NCBI GenBank assembly: GCA_020086605.1
Contig: JACBWW010000004.1
Location: 27,033,916-27,097,915 of the forward strand
DNA length: 64,000 nt
From: Lanius collurio
Taxonomy: Eukaryota > Chordata > Aves > Passeriformes > Laniidae
Direction: 5' to 3'
Both the position numbers and the translations under genes were made by a program. Positions 25,001 through 38,179 of this stretch are shown piece after piece. Position 1 is the stretch's first letter, and each line of letters opens with the position of its first letter. The notes under the pieces are model-generated. The model was not told the DNA's origin, did no database searches, and saw nothing but the letters and a program-made list of their open reading frames with translations.

Positions 25001-28000
25001 TAATTCATTGGTAGATTCAAGAGTTCAAGCAGTTCAAGAGTAGCTTGCCCTCTTTATTCTTAACCAGTTCTGGTTTCTTCTTTTTCTAATTTATTGAAAA
25101 ACAATTTTCTTAATTGAATTTTTCAAAATGGATTCTTTTTTGTAGATGCCTTCAAAAGAGCCTGCATTGAGAACTTTCCAGAGAGTAGTCAAACTACTCA
25201 GAAGATATAGTATATACATATCAATATCAGTGCTGCTGTAATGGTATGAATGCAGTCCTGCACAGTCTGGATGTATTCACTACTCAGAAAGTGGTTTTGT
25301 TTGTGTAACTCACCCTTAGCTTTTTAGCAGCAAAAGGTGATAATTAATGAAAATAATCTCTTGTACATCTATGGTTCTTAATCTATCTAGTTCTCATCTA
25401 TGAAACTAAGAAAAGATTACTGATTTAATAAATGAAAATCCAAATATTTCTAAAGGCTTATATCCATAGGACTGTGAAATGGTGTCTTCTAAAATCCAAA
25501 ACAAGTGTATTAAGTCCCTCAGACACATTCAGAGCACTGAAAATATATTATATGCAAGTCACTGTAGCTTTTGAAGATGAATAATGTGGCAATAGAAAAC
25601 ATTCTTCAGTGATATCCAGATGCAGAGAAAGCAAGATGGAGCAGCAATAGAGGACGTTAAGCTGCCATCCACATGGAATGGTGTGGCTCAGGCAGCACAG
25701 CTCATGGAGCAGCACAGCTGGGTAATACTCGGCCCCTGTGGATGCAGCTGTAGCGATTCTGCTTTTCAAGCCCCCTCATATAACCATAGTCAAGAAATTG
25801 AAGTGCATAGTTTAGACAAGAGATGGGAGGTTGAAATCCTTGTTTTGGAATATTTAGAACTGCAGGAGGCAAGCTAAGATGAGAAGTATCCCTGCTTAGA
25901 GAAATGATTCTGAATCAGAAGGAATCTAGACTATTAAAATAACAGTTTAAAAGCAGTCTAATAACTTTGATACTTAAGTGTTCTTTTATATTAGGACCTG
26001 CTGTTCAATGATTTTTTTTAAAAAAAAAAAATGCTGACTACCTGGGAATATAAATGTCAGTACCAAAGAAAGGCCCATCCCAGTTTATCTCCAGGTAACT
26101 CCTAGGACAGTTTAGTTATACCAAGTCACCATCTAATTTTGAAATGCTTGATTCTGTTTTTGTGAACAATTAAAAAAAAAACATATTCATGTCAGAAACT
26201 TGCTCCAGCAGAAACTCAGTATTCTCCTGTTACCACTGTGTGCCATAAAACCCGAGATACAGAATTTTCTCTGGTTTAGTATCTACTAAAAACGATTCCA
26301 GCCTGCTCAGTGTGGTCACCAGGTTTGAATAGGACTGTCTGGGCCAAATGTTCCAGGTCAGGCACAGTCCTGTCAATCATGAAGATGTAACAGAGGTCTA
26401 GGCTGGTATTATGAGGTGGTTCTGTGTGCAGAGACAGATAGTTCTTTCCAAGCCTGTATCAGCCTCAGCCGGCAGAGAAGCCACATTCCATTGAGGAATG
26501 GCAGTTTGATCAGGAAATATTAGCTCTCCAGAGATGAAATACAGGAACAGTTCTTCAGAATGCTTTTATCTTTAATCTGCTTCCCTTTCCCAGGCTTTAT
26601 CTTCCTTTAACAAGGTTTGTGATTCCAGCCTAGAGAGCTTCTAGATTGTTGCTTATCATTTTTTTATGGGAGTAGCTGTCGTGAACCTCCTGCTTTATCT
26701 CTCAGTGCCTGGATGTCTCCTTAGCTTTTTCCAGGGAAACACATCAGTTCTTAACCTTAGTGAAAAGACACATGAAATGATCCAAATGCCACACATAGTA
26801 AATTGCAGCCCGTTTTTCCCTTGTGGAATACCACACTCATTGTTTCTGGCAGATAATGCTCAAGTTTTCCCTACCAGACATCTCGACCCTAGCAGGGTGT
26901 GTGAATGCCCTTTATATCTCTGGATGTTTGTCAGTTCAACAACCACCCTCTGGTGAACAAAACTTGTGATAATTCACTGATGGTAACTGAAGAGGTGAAG
27001 CACTGAGGGGTGTAAAAGCAAAACCTCACCTAAGACATGAGATTTCACAGAGCAGTTTTCCCACCTGAGTTGGGCAGATGCTCTCCTCCCCTCATGCGTT
27101 CCTCCACTTCTACCCCTACCTGACTAATTTGCTTGCCTTACTAATAAAGAAAGTTGAGTATCTATTCTAAAATCCTGTTTTGACTTTGCATTGGTCAAGT
27201 TCATGCATTCCAATAAGTCATGTGACAAATATTTCAATAATTTATTTGTTTTCATAATTTGAATGTGCAATATATATTGGACTTGGAAAATTGGTATTCT
27301 TTTGAAGTGTTGAGGCACTCTGAGGAGTGTTGGTAGATACTGTCTCTACATGGTGCATTCCAGAAGGTTGGAGCACTATATAAGAACAGCAGCTCACAAT
27401 GGCTGCAAAGTGCACAGCACCCACGGAAAGAGGTGAAAGCTTGAATTACTCTGGTACTTTGAATGGGTAAAGCAACTTTTCAGCTCTGTTTCAGCAAAGT
27501 TTTAAAACTAGTTCTTGACTTAAAGCATGTAAATGCCTTACAGAAATTGGGAAGATCATAAATAGCTGATAGAGAAATTCAGAACAGGTTTAAGTGCTTT
27601 TTCAAACTGGTGCTTTGAGGTAGGCTATTCTAATGGAGCTCCAGAATGTGCAAATTGAATGATTTTCACTTTCAATTTTCTAAGATTTCTACCATAAATG
27701 CAGAACTTTACTTGCTAAAAAGCACCTAAATAGCATAAGCACTTTTGAAAATGTACCCAGAATTTCCAAGGGAAAAAAAAAGTCATAAATGTGAGAAAAA
27801 AATTAATCTCAGAAATCTTGATCTTACAGCCAAATAAAAAAGCTTGACTGCTTCAGTGGCTGTAAATACATTGTCTAAAACTGACTTCAAATACATGTTT
27901 GCTCTTGATTGGATTTGTAGAAATGCTTTTATTTTGTACTTGCAATATGCTTTTGTTCTTGATTTCTGTCACTAAAGTTTTTTAAAAAGTGTTGTTCGAA

Positions 28001-28819
28001 GAGGTATATAAGCTTGAAGAAGTATTGGGGTAATCAATTGATACTCATTTACATTTAATAACATCCTGTTGTTCCAGGAAGCATACTTCCTGTAATAAAA
28101 GAGCATCTCTCTTATATGCACCAATTTCATACAACCTTCCTCCCATCTCTTTTATAAATAAGACCAAATAACAGCTTGAAAGTCAGCTTCCATCTCTCTC
28201 ATTATTGGATTAATAAGCTAAAATGTAAAAGATGTCTGGGAAAAAACCAAGTCTTTCTCCAGTTAATTAAGGATGCACTTTCTATAATTAATACAAATTA
28301 TCATTTAAACAACTTTGAGAAAAGGAAACAAGAAAAACTTTTTGGCCATGAATATCAGAGTTCTGCCAATGCACTTAAGGAGGTCAAATGACCTGAAAAC
28401 ATGCCTAAACTCTCATATGGTAAAATAATAAAAAGGAGCAAGAATTCCCGTATAGTGCTCCAATTTAACTGTGCTGAGAGATTTCTTAAAGAGAAATATG
28501 GTAAAAGGGAGGAAGTAAAAATGTAAAAAGACAACTATTAAATTAAATTATTTTATTTGTGCCTTCCAAAATGAGCAGCTGTAATATGTTACTGCATATT
28601 TTCCCCAGTTGTATTGTTTCTTGACATAGATAAGTTTCTGACTAATTGAAAGCAAATTAAAAAGATTTTTCCATCTTCTGCTTTTCCTTGTTACAATTTC
28701 TTATGGACACAGATATTTTGTAAAGCAATGCTATATTATAAAACCCACTGATAAAAAAAAAGGCCTTCTCATTTTGTTTTGAAAATATCCTGCATAAAGA
28801 TATCGTTAACATTTTTTAG

Positions 28820-28900
28820 ACCTTCACAACAGGCCTCATCTGGTGAAGTCAGTGCAAGTCTTTCCACTGACATCAATGGGCAGTGGATCAGGATTCATTT
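28820..28900. repeat. Possible ancient amniote repeat scar
   Basis: The segment contains 'CACTGACATCAATGGGCAGT' followed by GGATCAGGATTCA. It resembles the 'TTGACTTCAATGGG...GGATCAGG' motif that recurs through turtle, crocodile and bird genomes as remnants of old repeats. The family is not identified and the match is short. Confidence 0.3.
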
Positions 28901-30215
28901 ATGTCCTGCTTCTAGCTATGTTTTGTCCATTCTTTTATTCTACAGTTTTTCATTCTGAGATTTGTTGAAGTTGATAGAGGTAATTCTTGCATTTCTTTGT
29001 AATTCTACACAAGTGACAAATATTGTGTTTAGAAGCATCTTTTAATCAAGTGGGTTTTTCCAGTTATTTAACAATCCTATAGAAAGAACAAAGAGAAAGA
29101 ACTATTTGTAATGAGAGAATATAGATCAACAGGATAACTCTGTGGGAACAGTTTTGGCTAAAGACCACCAAACACCAGAAAATTCTAATATGACAACTGC
29201 CAAGGTTTCAGTTTCAACTTTTGTGTGCAGAAAGCTGCTGCTGTGCTTTCAGGGCACACCCCATCCACCACCTTGGACTTAATATTAACCCTAGTAGGCA
29301 CTGTTTCATTCGACTTCTGAAAAACTTAAAAAAAGATAGTGGTTTTCCTGGAGATTTTTGATTCATAGATATTATGCACTTACCTCAGTGTGAGTGTTCT
29401 GCCCTTTTGATAAAAAATATGGTCTATAGCTGGCCAAAGCTACTCATACTAATTGTCTATTTTAGAGTAATGTTGGATTTAAGGAAGGAAGAGCCTGCTG
29501 ACTGCCAGTTTCTGCAGTGGAGGATAACTGGGTTTTTCTTTTGGAGGGTAGCTCTGAAGGAAAGAGAAAGGAAGCATGAATAGCTAGAGCAAGAAACAAG
29601 AGAGCTGTGGCATCTGGGGTGGATTAGCCTAATGCCTCTCTCAGTTTTGCTAAAATCTTGATAATTCAGTGATCAGATGATCCTCATGAATGACGGAAGG
29701 AGGAACTAAGATAGTCTTGCTGCTTCTCTCACAACAGTGATGGGAGAGTGGTAAACAAAGGTCAATATGGGTCATCCAGTCTTCCTGTAAAACAGTATCT
29801 TTTTTCACACTGAAATGTTGCTGTGCATCACATTTTGATTGCCTCTAAAAAAGAACAAAATACCTCCCCCATCAATCCCCCATCAGAATACAGTAATGAA
29901 ATACCCAGCTGCAGATACAGCAAAATGTATTCCAGTTTTGCTCAGTTATTGTCTGTCTCATCTTTAGCAGATGGCTGGACGATGATGTCTGCAGTAATAA
30001 AAATATTGAAAACAAAAATTGCCAGCTGAATTGGAAAACTGACTAATTTCTATTTTTATAATGTGGTACATGTAGCTATTATTTCTCAAGCCAGTAATGG
30101 CCACATTCAGCAACAGCCATTTGAGAACATTTAGTGGAGAGAAGCAGTACCGAATTTCTCCCTCCCTTGACTTCTGGGAAGAAATGGCACCTCATGTTAC
30201 ATATAAAGTAAATAC

Positions 30216-30234
30216 ATATATATATATATATATA
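30216..30234. repeat. (AT)n microsatellite
   Basis: An uninterrupted alternating AT run of 19 bases, preceded by ATAC and followed by CACTGC. It creates Tyr-Ile repeats in overlapping frames that are not coding. Confidence 0.95.
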
Positions 30235-30494
30235 CACTGCTTCCACATGTCATTAGGAAGAAGTGTTAGCTGTAACGTACTGGTAGCAGTGAGACAGATT
30301 GTGTCCTGGTGAGACAGAATATATCTGAAGTTTGCTTTGGCACTGCTTGCACAAGGCCACATTTGTTGTGTGGCCAGCATTGCATGTCACCTCCATGCTT
30401 ACAGTGAGAGACATGTCTTTGGAGCAGTCAGTAACATGGAGATGCTTTTGAAAGAGTATGGCCTTCATTTGCATTCCAGGTTCTCCCCTTGCTC

Positions 30495-30545
30495 CCCAGT
30501 ATATATACTGGGTTTTTAGCTGTGGCAATAGACTAGACTAGACTA
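30495..30545. repeat. 18-bp perfect palindrome followed by (GACTA)3
   Basis: CCCAGTATATATACTGGG at 30495-30512 is its own reverse complement. About 18 bases later comes a three-unit GACTA repeat (30531-30545), which grades into AATAGAA-type units. The function is unknown. The palindrome core is TA-rich, so chance is plausible. Confidence 0.8.
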
Positions 30546-31698
30546 AAATAGAATAGAACAGAATTAGAATGCAAAATTGCAAATTGCTCAGGTAGACTTT
30601 TTTCTCCTACAGGTTTTATGTTCTGAATTATACAAAAATAGAGGCTAATCTAGTCATGGTCTGAGAGGTGACAGAAAGTGATGAGCAAATGATGCTTTCA
30701 GAATATTTGCTGGATAATGACCTTCATTCTCTTTATACTGGATAGATCTCTAAATGACAGAAGATCATATGGCACCAGCTCATTCACTCATGAGCAATAT
30801 TTCACTCCTGAAGAGTAAGTTTCTGTCACTCTGTCATTGAGATGCATTACTGTATTGGGAACTTCTGTGAATTTTTAGCTTACTCAAAACATAGATTAAG
30901 GCTTTTGAAAGGAGAGGTGATTTTCGGAGCTGTGGCTTAATAACCCATTGTTTGAAATACAGTAGAGGATTCTGATTTTCAGGAATTGCTAAACATCCTT
31001 CTTGAACTCAGACTCCACAATGATATCTTGATTATCTCAGATAATCCTGTTGTCAGTATCCTGACATTTAGAACATCCAAACAGTTTAGCGGTTGTTACA
31101 TAAGTTCTAGTAGTAATATTGTCAGTTAAATATCTGCCCTAAGATTATATTGAGATTTGGGTGTTAGCTTTTTTAATTAGAGAAATTCACTGGCCTACAA
31201 AAACAGCAGTTTTGTTTTCTTTATGGAAAGTGCATTAAGAATCCTACATCTGGCATCTCAGATCTTATGTTTAATTAGCGTAACACACAACATTAAAGAT
31301 AACAGCCTCTTTATTTTTTCATCTTTCATCTTTCAAATTCTGTTCAACAAGGGGACATGAAGAAATGTGAAATATTGTCCTCCTGTTTTGTGTTTGGCTC
31401 TTAAAATTTGTAGTGCACTAATTAATATTAAGTTATTTCATCTTCTATGGTCAGAAAATTAATCGGTGTATTGTTTGAATGACAGAAGATGCACAAATCA
31501 GTTTTTGCACATTTTAGCACCTACATTTGGAAAAACAACCCCAACCTTTCCTGATCGTTGGAGATAAACCAGAATTTTTCTTTGATAGTCTTTTTTTTAG
31601 CTAGGACTGTGCACACCTTCTTTATTCGTTTATGTTCAGACCTACCCACTGTATAAGACTTTTGCTCTCCCATTGCCTTCCACTGTAACCTGACAATT

Positions 31699-32029
31699 TA
31701 TCATGGTTTAGGAAGGATATTCTCCAATTTGGTGTTCCCACTGAAACTACGTTCCTGCCTCTCACTCCCTTCCCTGCCCCCCTCCCCTTTCCCGTGGCTG
31801 GAGAGGACAATTAGTGCCGCAGATAAGGCTGAGATAAGAACAATTTCCTGGGAATGATAATGAGATAAGAAAACGAGCAGTAACAATACCAATGATAGCA
31901 GACCACAACTCAGAAGTGAGCCATTCTCTATTCCTGGAAATTGGTATTCGGTGGTATAGACTAAACTCCGGGTCCTGGCCTTACCTTCCCTGGCTACTAC
32001 AAAAATTAGCCCTGGCCGGAACCAGGACA
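31699..32029. mobile_element. Short solo LTR of an avian endogenous retrovirus
   Basis: It starts TATCATGGTTTAGGAAGG (the usual family start is TGTCATGGTTTA). It has 'CTCCAATTTGGTGTTCCCAC', a 'CCCGTGGCTGGAGAGGACAA' block, 'GGCTGAGATAAGAACAATTT' and 'GATAATGAGATAAGAAAACG', and ends GGCCGGAACCAGGACA. These match an avian LTR layout from memory. The five bases before it (31694-31698, CAATT) and after it (32030-32034, CAACT) agree at four of five positions, consistent with a target-site duplication of about 5 bp. No internal retroviral genes are present. At about 331 bp it is shorter than the other LTRs here and may be internally deleted. Confidence 0.7.
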
Positions 32030-32210
32030 CAACTATAGTGACGAGTTTACCTTTGAGTGGCAGTTAGGGATGGGCCAAAGCTTTGAAAACCAGAGTGTTG
32101 CAGTCATTCTTTTTCTTATTCATTCATTTTAAAAACAAATGCAGAAGCTATGGGCCAACTTTCTAACAGTGTGAGAAAAAATGTATGTGTGCAAAAGTGT
32201 TTCAGAACTA

Positions 32211-32264
32211 TCAACACAAAGACTGACAGAAGAGAACTCAACACAAAGACTGACAGAAGAGAAC
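32211..32264. repeat. Two perfect copies of a 27-bp tandem repeat
   Basis: The unit beginning TCAACACAAAGACTGACAGA and ending AGAGAAC occurs at 32211-32237 and again at 32238-32264 with no mismatch. The lack of divergence points to a recent duplication or an assembly stutter. Confidence 0.95.
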
Positions 32265-32489
32265 TTACTTAGTCTTGGTTTTCTGTTTTCCAGGTGATGC
32301 TTGCCATTTCATTATCTGTAAGAGAATATAAAATACCCTTCTGTGTGGCTTTTTCCATTAAGGACTATATTTAAATCTGAATTTCCTTTAGAGATCAAAA
32401 ATGGACTTGGACTTGTCCTTTATCTACAGAATACGAGCTTTTAAAATAAGATACTCCCTGCCTTCTGCACTTTGTCACTAAAGGTTTTG

Positions 32490-33070
32490 CTGAGCTATAT
32501 ATGGAATCTACATATTTAACAGCCACTAATTTCTCCAGTCTCCTGTTTATCTTACTTATCTCACACAGTGGGCAGGCAGTTCCACACCTTAGTGATGCCT
32601 TCACGAAAGACACATCTGTCACTACTTGCTTTGGACTTGCCATCCATTAGGTTTCATTTATGGCCTATACTTCCTATATTTAAGAGGTGATGACCAGTCA
32701 GTCCCCATCCACTTTTATTTTTATTTTTGCTACTCATGATTTTATAAAGCTTTGTCATATTTTTGCCCAGCTGAGTCCTTTCCAAGCATGAGAGCCCCAG
32801 GTGCTCAACTGCTCCATGTATGCCACCTGCTGCACATCCTGTTGGTACTGCTGCCCTCTCTGTGCCTCTCCCAGCTGCACTTTACCTGTTTTGGAGACAA
32901 GGGACTCACCTGCACATAGCATTCACAATGCAGCATGGGTTTACACTGGGGAAAAGCTCTGTTCTTTTCTTTCTCTGTCATTTTTCCTTACCTAATAATT
33001 CCTATAATTTTATTTGCTACTTCAACTGCTACTGAGCAGTGAGCTGATGTTTTTCTACTTCTTACATCAA
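32490..33070 (-). mobile_element. Ancient CR1/L3-type LINE relic
   Basis: Read on plus, the segment follows the antisense order of old amniote CR1 copies. It has 'GGCAGGCAGTTCCACACCTT', then 'CATGATTTTATAAAGCTTTG', 'GAGTCCTTTCCAAGCATGAG' and a 'CATCCTGTTGGTACTGCTGC' stretch where the 'TTTTTGTTGCCCTTCTCTG' block belongs. Then come 'TTTCCTTACCTAATAATTCC', 'TTTTATTTGCTACTTCAACT', and 'CTACTGAGCAGTGAGCTGAT' followed by GTTTT. Divergence is high and indels are frequent, so the copy is old and cannot encode protein. It covers the reverse-transcriptase-to-3' end part of the element. Limits are approximate, and it may reach 33200. Confidence 0.7.
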
Positions 33071-34199
33071 TTATAGCTTCTACGCTTTTCCTGTCTGTCA
33101 CTTTTCCTCTGATGGTGATTATCTCAGAAAATCCTGATTTTGTATCAGGAGATACATTTTTGTATGAGGAGATTTTTCCCCTCATTTTCGAAGAACCACT
33201 CACCCATGGCTATTTTTGAATCTGCCACATGCTAGTTTCATTTGATACTCTTTATTTCCTATATTGAAGAAATCTGAAGAATGAGTAGACCTCAAAAAAT
33301 ATGTTCATGTATTAAATTATCCTTTTATTCTATTATCTTGTTTAATAAACAAGTCAAGCTAACGCATTCCACAATGATCTGATGGTCAAACTGTAAGAAA
33401 TATTTTAGAAATATTTTAGGATTTAGGATGTTTTAAAAAGTCTGTTTAATAACCTTTTTTATGAAACTCATAAAAGTGATAGGAAATAATATTGGAAGGA
33501 GTCATCTTCATGTTTCTTAAAAGATTCCCTCAAAGAAGTATAGGACAGAGTACACGGTGATGTGTCATCCTAAATTAACAGCTTTGAGGCAAGAAAATGT
33601 CTTTATAAGCTTTAAAGGACACTATGGGACACTATGAGAGACACTACTGAGAAAGAGCATTCTCACAAATACAACTGTGCTTGGCACAGAGTCACTCTAA
33701 ACATCTGTTTGGACAAACATTCACATTTCTAGCTTGCAAAACCAATATTTTATTCATTATTTTGCCTTCATTTTAGTTTTGTGAAGCTGAAATTTTAGGA
33801 AATAGTCGGGGAAGTTTCTCATTTGCATGCTTCTAATACAACCTATAAACCCACTTTATTTTGTAAAATGAATCTCAATCTTTGATACCACATTTTCATT
33901 TTTAATTTCTTATATATGCTTCCATCATTAATTATAACCTTAATTATAATTGTATTCATTTGCTATAGTCATTTCCCACAAAAGAAAATAACTGAACTGG
34001 CAGACTCTATTGCATTGTAGGATGGAGTTTGCAACACATGGTTGCAAAAACTCACATATAATGCACAATCTCTTTTCTCCTGACATGGAGTAGCAAGACC
34101 TACTGGACTGGCGCATGCTTCCTGTACTACCTCTGAGGGGAGCCATTATCCAACAGTTGTGATCAATGCCAAGAAATCATATCTCTGCAACCCTTGCAG

Positions 34200-34262
34200 A
34201 GGCCTGATTCATATGATTCCATAGGCCTGATTCTTCTCCTGTTTAACTGATGTGAATCAAAA
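34200..34262. repeat. Possible ancient amniote repeat scar
   Basis: 'AGGCCTGATTCTTCTCCTGT' followed by 'TTAACTGATGTGAATCA' resembles the 'CCTGATTCT...TTTACAC-GGTGTAAATCAGG' motif of old, partly palindromic repeats common in turtles and birds. The match is short and diverged and the family is not identified. Confidence 0.3.
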
Positions 34263-37200
34263 ATATGCTGCAGCCACACAGCCTTCATGGCATGTTGTGA
34301 TAGAACAGACATAAAATATGACTAAAACCTTTGCAGCCCAATCTGTTTTTTTCGGTATGGTACAAAAATGAGAAAAAAGTCAAATGAAACTGCATAGAAA
34401 AAATAACATTCAGTTTTTCTTTATTTCAGTGTCTGGTTGTGTGTGATTTGGTAAAGCTCATTCAGGATATAAGGCATTCTTACCTACTCCAAAGTTTGAG
34501 CAAATATAACTAAACTGTTATACAATATTACTCTTGATTTCAACACTTGTTTTTATGGTACTCTACACATTTATCTGAATTTGAAGATGCATTCTGAAGT
34601 TTGAAATTTCATTTTCAATTGAAACCCTGAGTGACAAGCATAATTTTTTAGCCCACAACTTCATTTGGAAAGGTGGAGGAGAGGTATAGAAGAAGGTAGA
34701 GTAAGAGAGACGAAACTATGCAGCTAGCAGATGGGGAGATGGAATAAAATCATTATCTCTGTGTTATGACTGATGTTCACAAAGAAAATATCGCATGTCT
34801 TTGTGCCCTTTGCATTACTTTTTAGACTAGTGGAGACTGGTTTGCAAATGTTTTTACTGAATTGTCATTATATACTCTTAAAAATATAATTGGTGAGGAG
34901 GCCAACAACAATAGAACTGAGAAAACTACCCTCTTAATTACAATCCTCTAAGAAACACCTTCTCAGAGACTCTACAAGGAATGGGGAAATGATATAGTTA
35001 AAGGCTGCATTGTATGTGAGAGATTATTGAAAGCTTTTCCTTTAGGTTGGACTGTTTCATGGGATGTTTACTTTAAATGCAGAATAAATGTGTTTTATTG
35101 GTTGCAGTAGAGTGATAGACATAAGAAAACATTCCTTAAAAGTGGAAAACTTCATATGTTTGAAACATGCCAGAGTTTTTCATTATATTTTCTTCTTAAC
35201 CTCTGTATTTGCTAATATATTTTATTTTATACTTCCTAGAAGGCAAATGACGGAAAAATCAACTTTGAAAAAACTTTAAGGTATATGGTTTTCAAATGAC
35301 TCTAAAAGAAGTCATAGTAAATTGTTTCATCTTCACTGCGTAGATGCTGCTGACTCTTAGCCAGGCTCAACAACAGTGTGACAATGACAAGATGTGCTTG
35401 CTGAGATCTATAGGATAAGGACAAAAACCTTAATGGAGTAGCTGGTGTGGTTAGTAATTATTCTCTTTTTTTTTCTCGGTGATTTTTTTTTTCTTCTTAT
35501 GAGGAATTGTCAAGAGATCAAAGGTAATGTTGCCATTTCATGTCCCCAGTCTCCTTATTTCGGATGTGCACAGCAGACCTGGAGCAGAAAAGGGGTTGGG
35601 TCTCTTTCCTTTTATTTAGAGACTCTTAACAATGTTGCAAATTGTGGGGTTTTGCAAGGAACGGAGGCACTTATGTTTTGGAATTTGGACTCAGACCACT
35701 ACTAGATCATTTCACACAGATTTCCAAAAAACTAGAAACCCCAAAACCCAATCATATGATAACTTCTGGCTGAACTCCTGCCCAACTTGAGCTAATGTCA
35801 AATATTGCTTTAGCTAAACTAAACCTCTCTTGGTCCTGGATTTTAAATAAAACAGTTGTTATTTTTGTTTTGGTTTTTTTTCCCTGTTAAATGAACAAAT
35901 CTGCTTGGGATGTCCTTAAACGTCCGTGCACTGATTCACTCCAAAGTAATAGTAGATGACTAAGACAAATGATCTGAGTTACTGATTTCATGGCTGGAGA
36001 GAGTGAGTAAGAAGTGCACTCTGTCCCTTGGCTGTCACACACTGCTTTACCTTATCGCCATTAACACTCCAGTGAATGTGTTGATTACTGCTCTGGATTC
36101 TCTATTTAATAAACTGTATGAAACTCTCACTGGAAAAACAAATTAGTAGTTTGATTTATCTGTTTTTATCTTGGCACAATGGTGCATTTTTCCTAATCAG
36201 CTGGTTTGAAGCGAAATGAGGGGACAGGTTTCATTTGAAGTGCACTGAAGTGCCTCCTGCCTACAACTATACAGCTCTTTGCTGACAGCTCGTGCACTCA
36301 AAATTTGGGCAAGGTTTGCATGGCCCACTACCAAAATAACATATTACAGTAGTTTTTTTGAGTGCTTGAAAGGCATGGCAATGACCTAAGACTAGAATTT
36401 TGTCCAAACCTAAAGATCTGTTCCAGCATATTCCAGTCAATCCTTACCTTGGGATTTAGGACTAAAGGCAAGGATTCAAAGTTTGCTTTTATTTATGAAC
36501 ATTATGTGGGACACCTGCAGAGTTTAGAGCTGAGTAACTTTCAAGTCTATAGGGATAAATGTGCCATGTGCTTCTGGAAGAATCCTGATGTTTTTCTCAG
36601 ATAAGTGTTTGTATTCAACTCACATGTCTGTAAGTTTCTTCAAAGCCTCCTAGCCATGAGACATGACAGGGAGAGAGGCTAAATACCGAAAGACCTAAAG
36701 TTGTAACTTGTGGATATAGGTGGATGGATATAGGTCACCATTAAATTCAAGCTATAACATATCAGCATTTACCAAGTTTGGAGAGGAAGACACTGCACTT
36801 CAGATTGTGAAGAATATTTGGAGCAATGATGAAGATTTTACTGTAATTCCAAGTCACATGCCTGTAAATTGCCTAACAAAGGTTTTATTATTCCCCTTCT
36901 GGTTTGTTTTCTTCGTGGCATGAAAATTGAGGTTGAGATGCTTTATTACTTCTTAAATGTTGAGATAGAATAACAGAATGATTTGGCCTCCAATTCAGAC
37001 AGACAGGTGGTATGGATTTATTTGGTTCCTATTGAAGAGTGCTTCCAGCAGCTGCTGAAATGGAAAGCAAACACATGAATCTTGAGATGGAGTAACAGTT
37101 TAAGCCCAGATTTGTAAACATAAAATTTTTATGTCTTTTCCTTTCTAACTCAAAGATTATTCTTGCCAGCTTTTCAAAAGTGTTATACATATGCAAGAAA

Positions 37201-38179
37201 CATATGTATCTGCTGATTCAGGTCATAAATTGCAAACGCCCAAACCACGAAACAAAAGGAGGCAGTAACATTTTATAGTGTTGTCTAACAAGGCACTATT
37301 CCATTTTAAGAGAGAAAATGGATAGAGTCAAAATCTATAACCAGTGAAACAAGCTGAGCAAGCCAAATAACTTTCTATCAAATTGAGCCTCCCCTACCGG
37401 AACATTTATTACCTTAGGACAGGTAAACAAAGACATCCCTATTAAACTAACTTACTAAAAGTGTTAAAGTTTCATAGGTATTTTTTCCTCCTCCCTCTCA
37501 TTCATTTGGTTCCTTTATCTTCATTCTCTTCTACTTAGTCATTAAAAACAAAGGACGGGAAATGAAAATAGTGAAAAAAAGATCAAAGGAAAAAAGGTAA
37601 GAAGAAGAAAACCCAATAATTGTAATATCAAAACCTGAAAAGTAGTTGATTAAAAAGTGTAGAGTAAACATTAAGTTTTTAAAATTTTTCTTGAAACATA
37701 CTTGCCATTTTTCATCCAGTCCTGCTGCCAACTTTCTGACTGTGTAGTACAAACAGCTTTTCAGCTACTCCTACAATGGTGCATTCAGAAAAAGATGCAT
37801 GTGCTAATGGCACCTGCACAGCCACTCATTTATGGCAGTCAAGCAGCAAGTGAACATGCCAATCAGATAATATATGTAGGTTAGACAACTATATATCTAT
37901 CTGCCTGTGTGTGGTACTACAGCTGAAGTCAAGGCAGTGGGGTGACATGGAGGCTGATATGTTCTCCAGGGTAGGTACATCTATTTTCTCCATAGTAGGA
38001 AAGTGGTTTTGCAATAGTAATGTATAATTGACATTGCCAGTATAGTATAAAATAAATTGCTAACCTTCTTAGCTTTAGTTTCAGATTCAAAGAAAGAAAA
38101 ATTAATCTGAAGCAGTAGACTTCTCAACATATTCTTTTTCCTGTAATATAAATATATACAAGTATTTTAATACATAGCT

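Larger units (their letters stand above)
22061..31698. other. AT-rich unique sequence with microsatellites, no gene seen
   Basis: No recognisable gene. It contains simple-sequence stretches: a C-run/A-rich tract at about 22614-22650, a T8A12 tract at about 26012-26031, and the (AT)n and (GACTA)n sites near 30.2-30.5 kb. A short piece of an old amniote repeat is possible at about 28820-28900. Open frames are at most 102 codons and none looks like a known protein. Confidence 0.55.

Noticed and set aside
36965..37000. CR1-like 3' tail (TAGAATAACAGAATGATTTGG)
   Set aside because: Only about 20 bases resemble the CR1 end and nothing beyond them aligns, so chance is likely.
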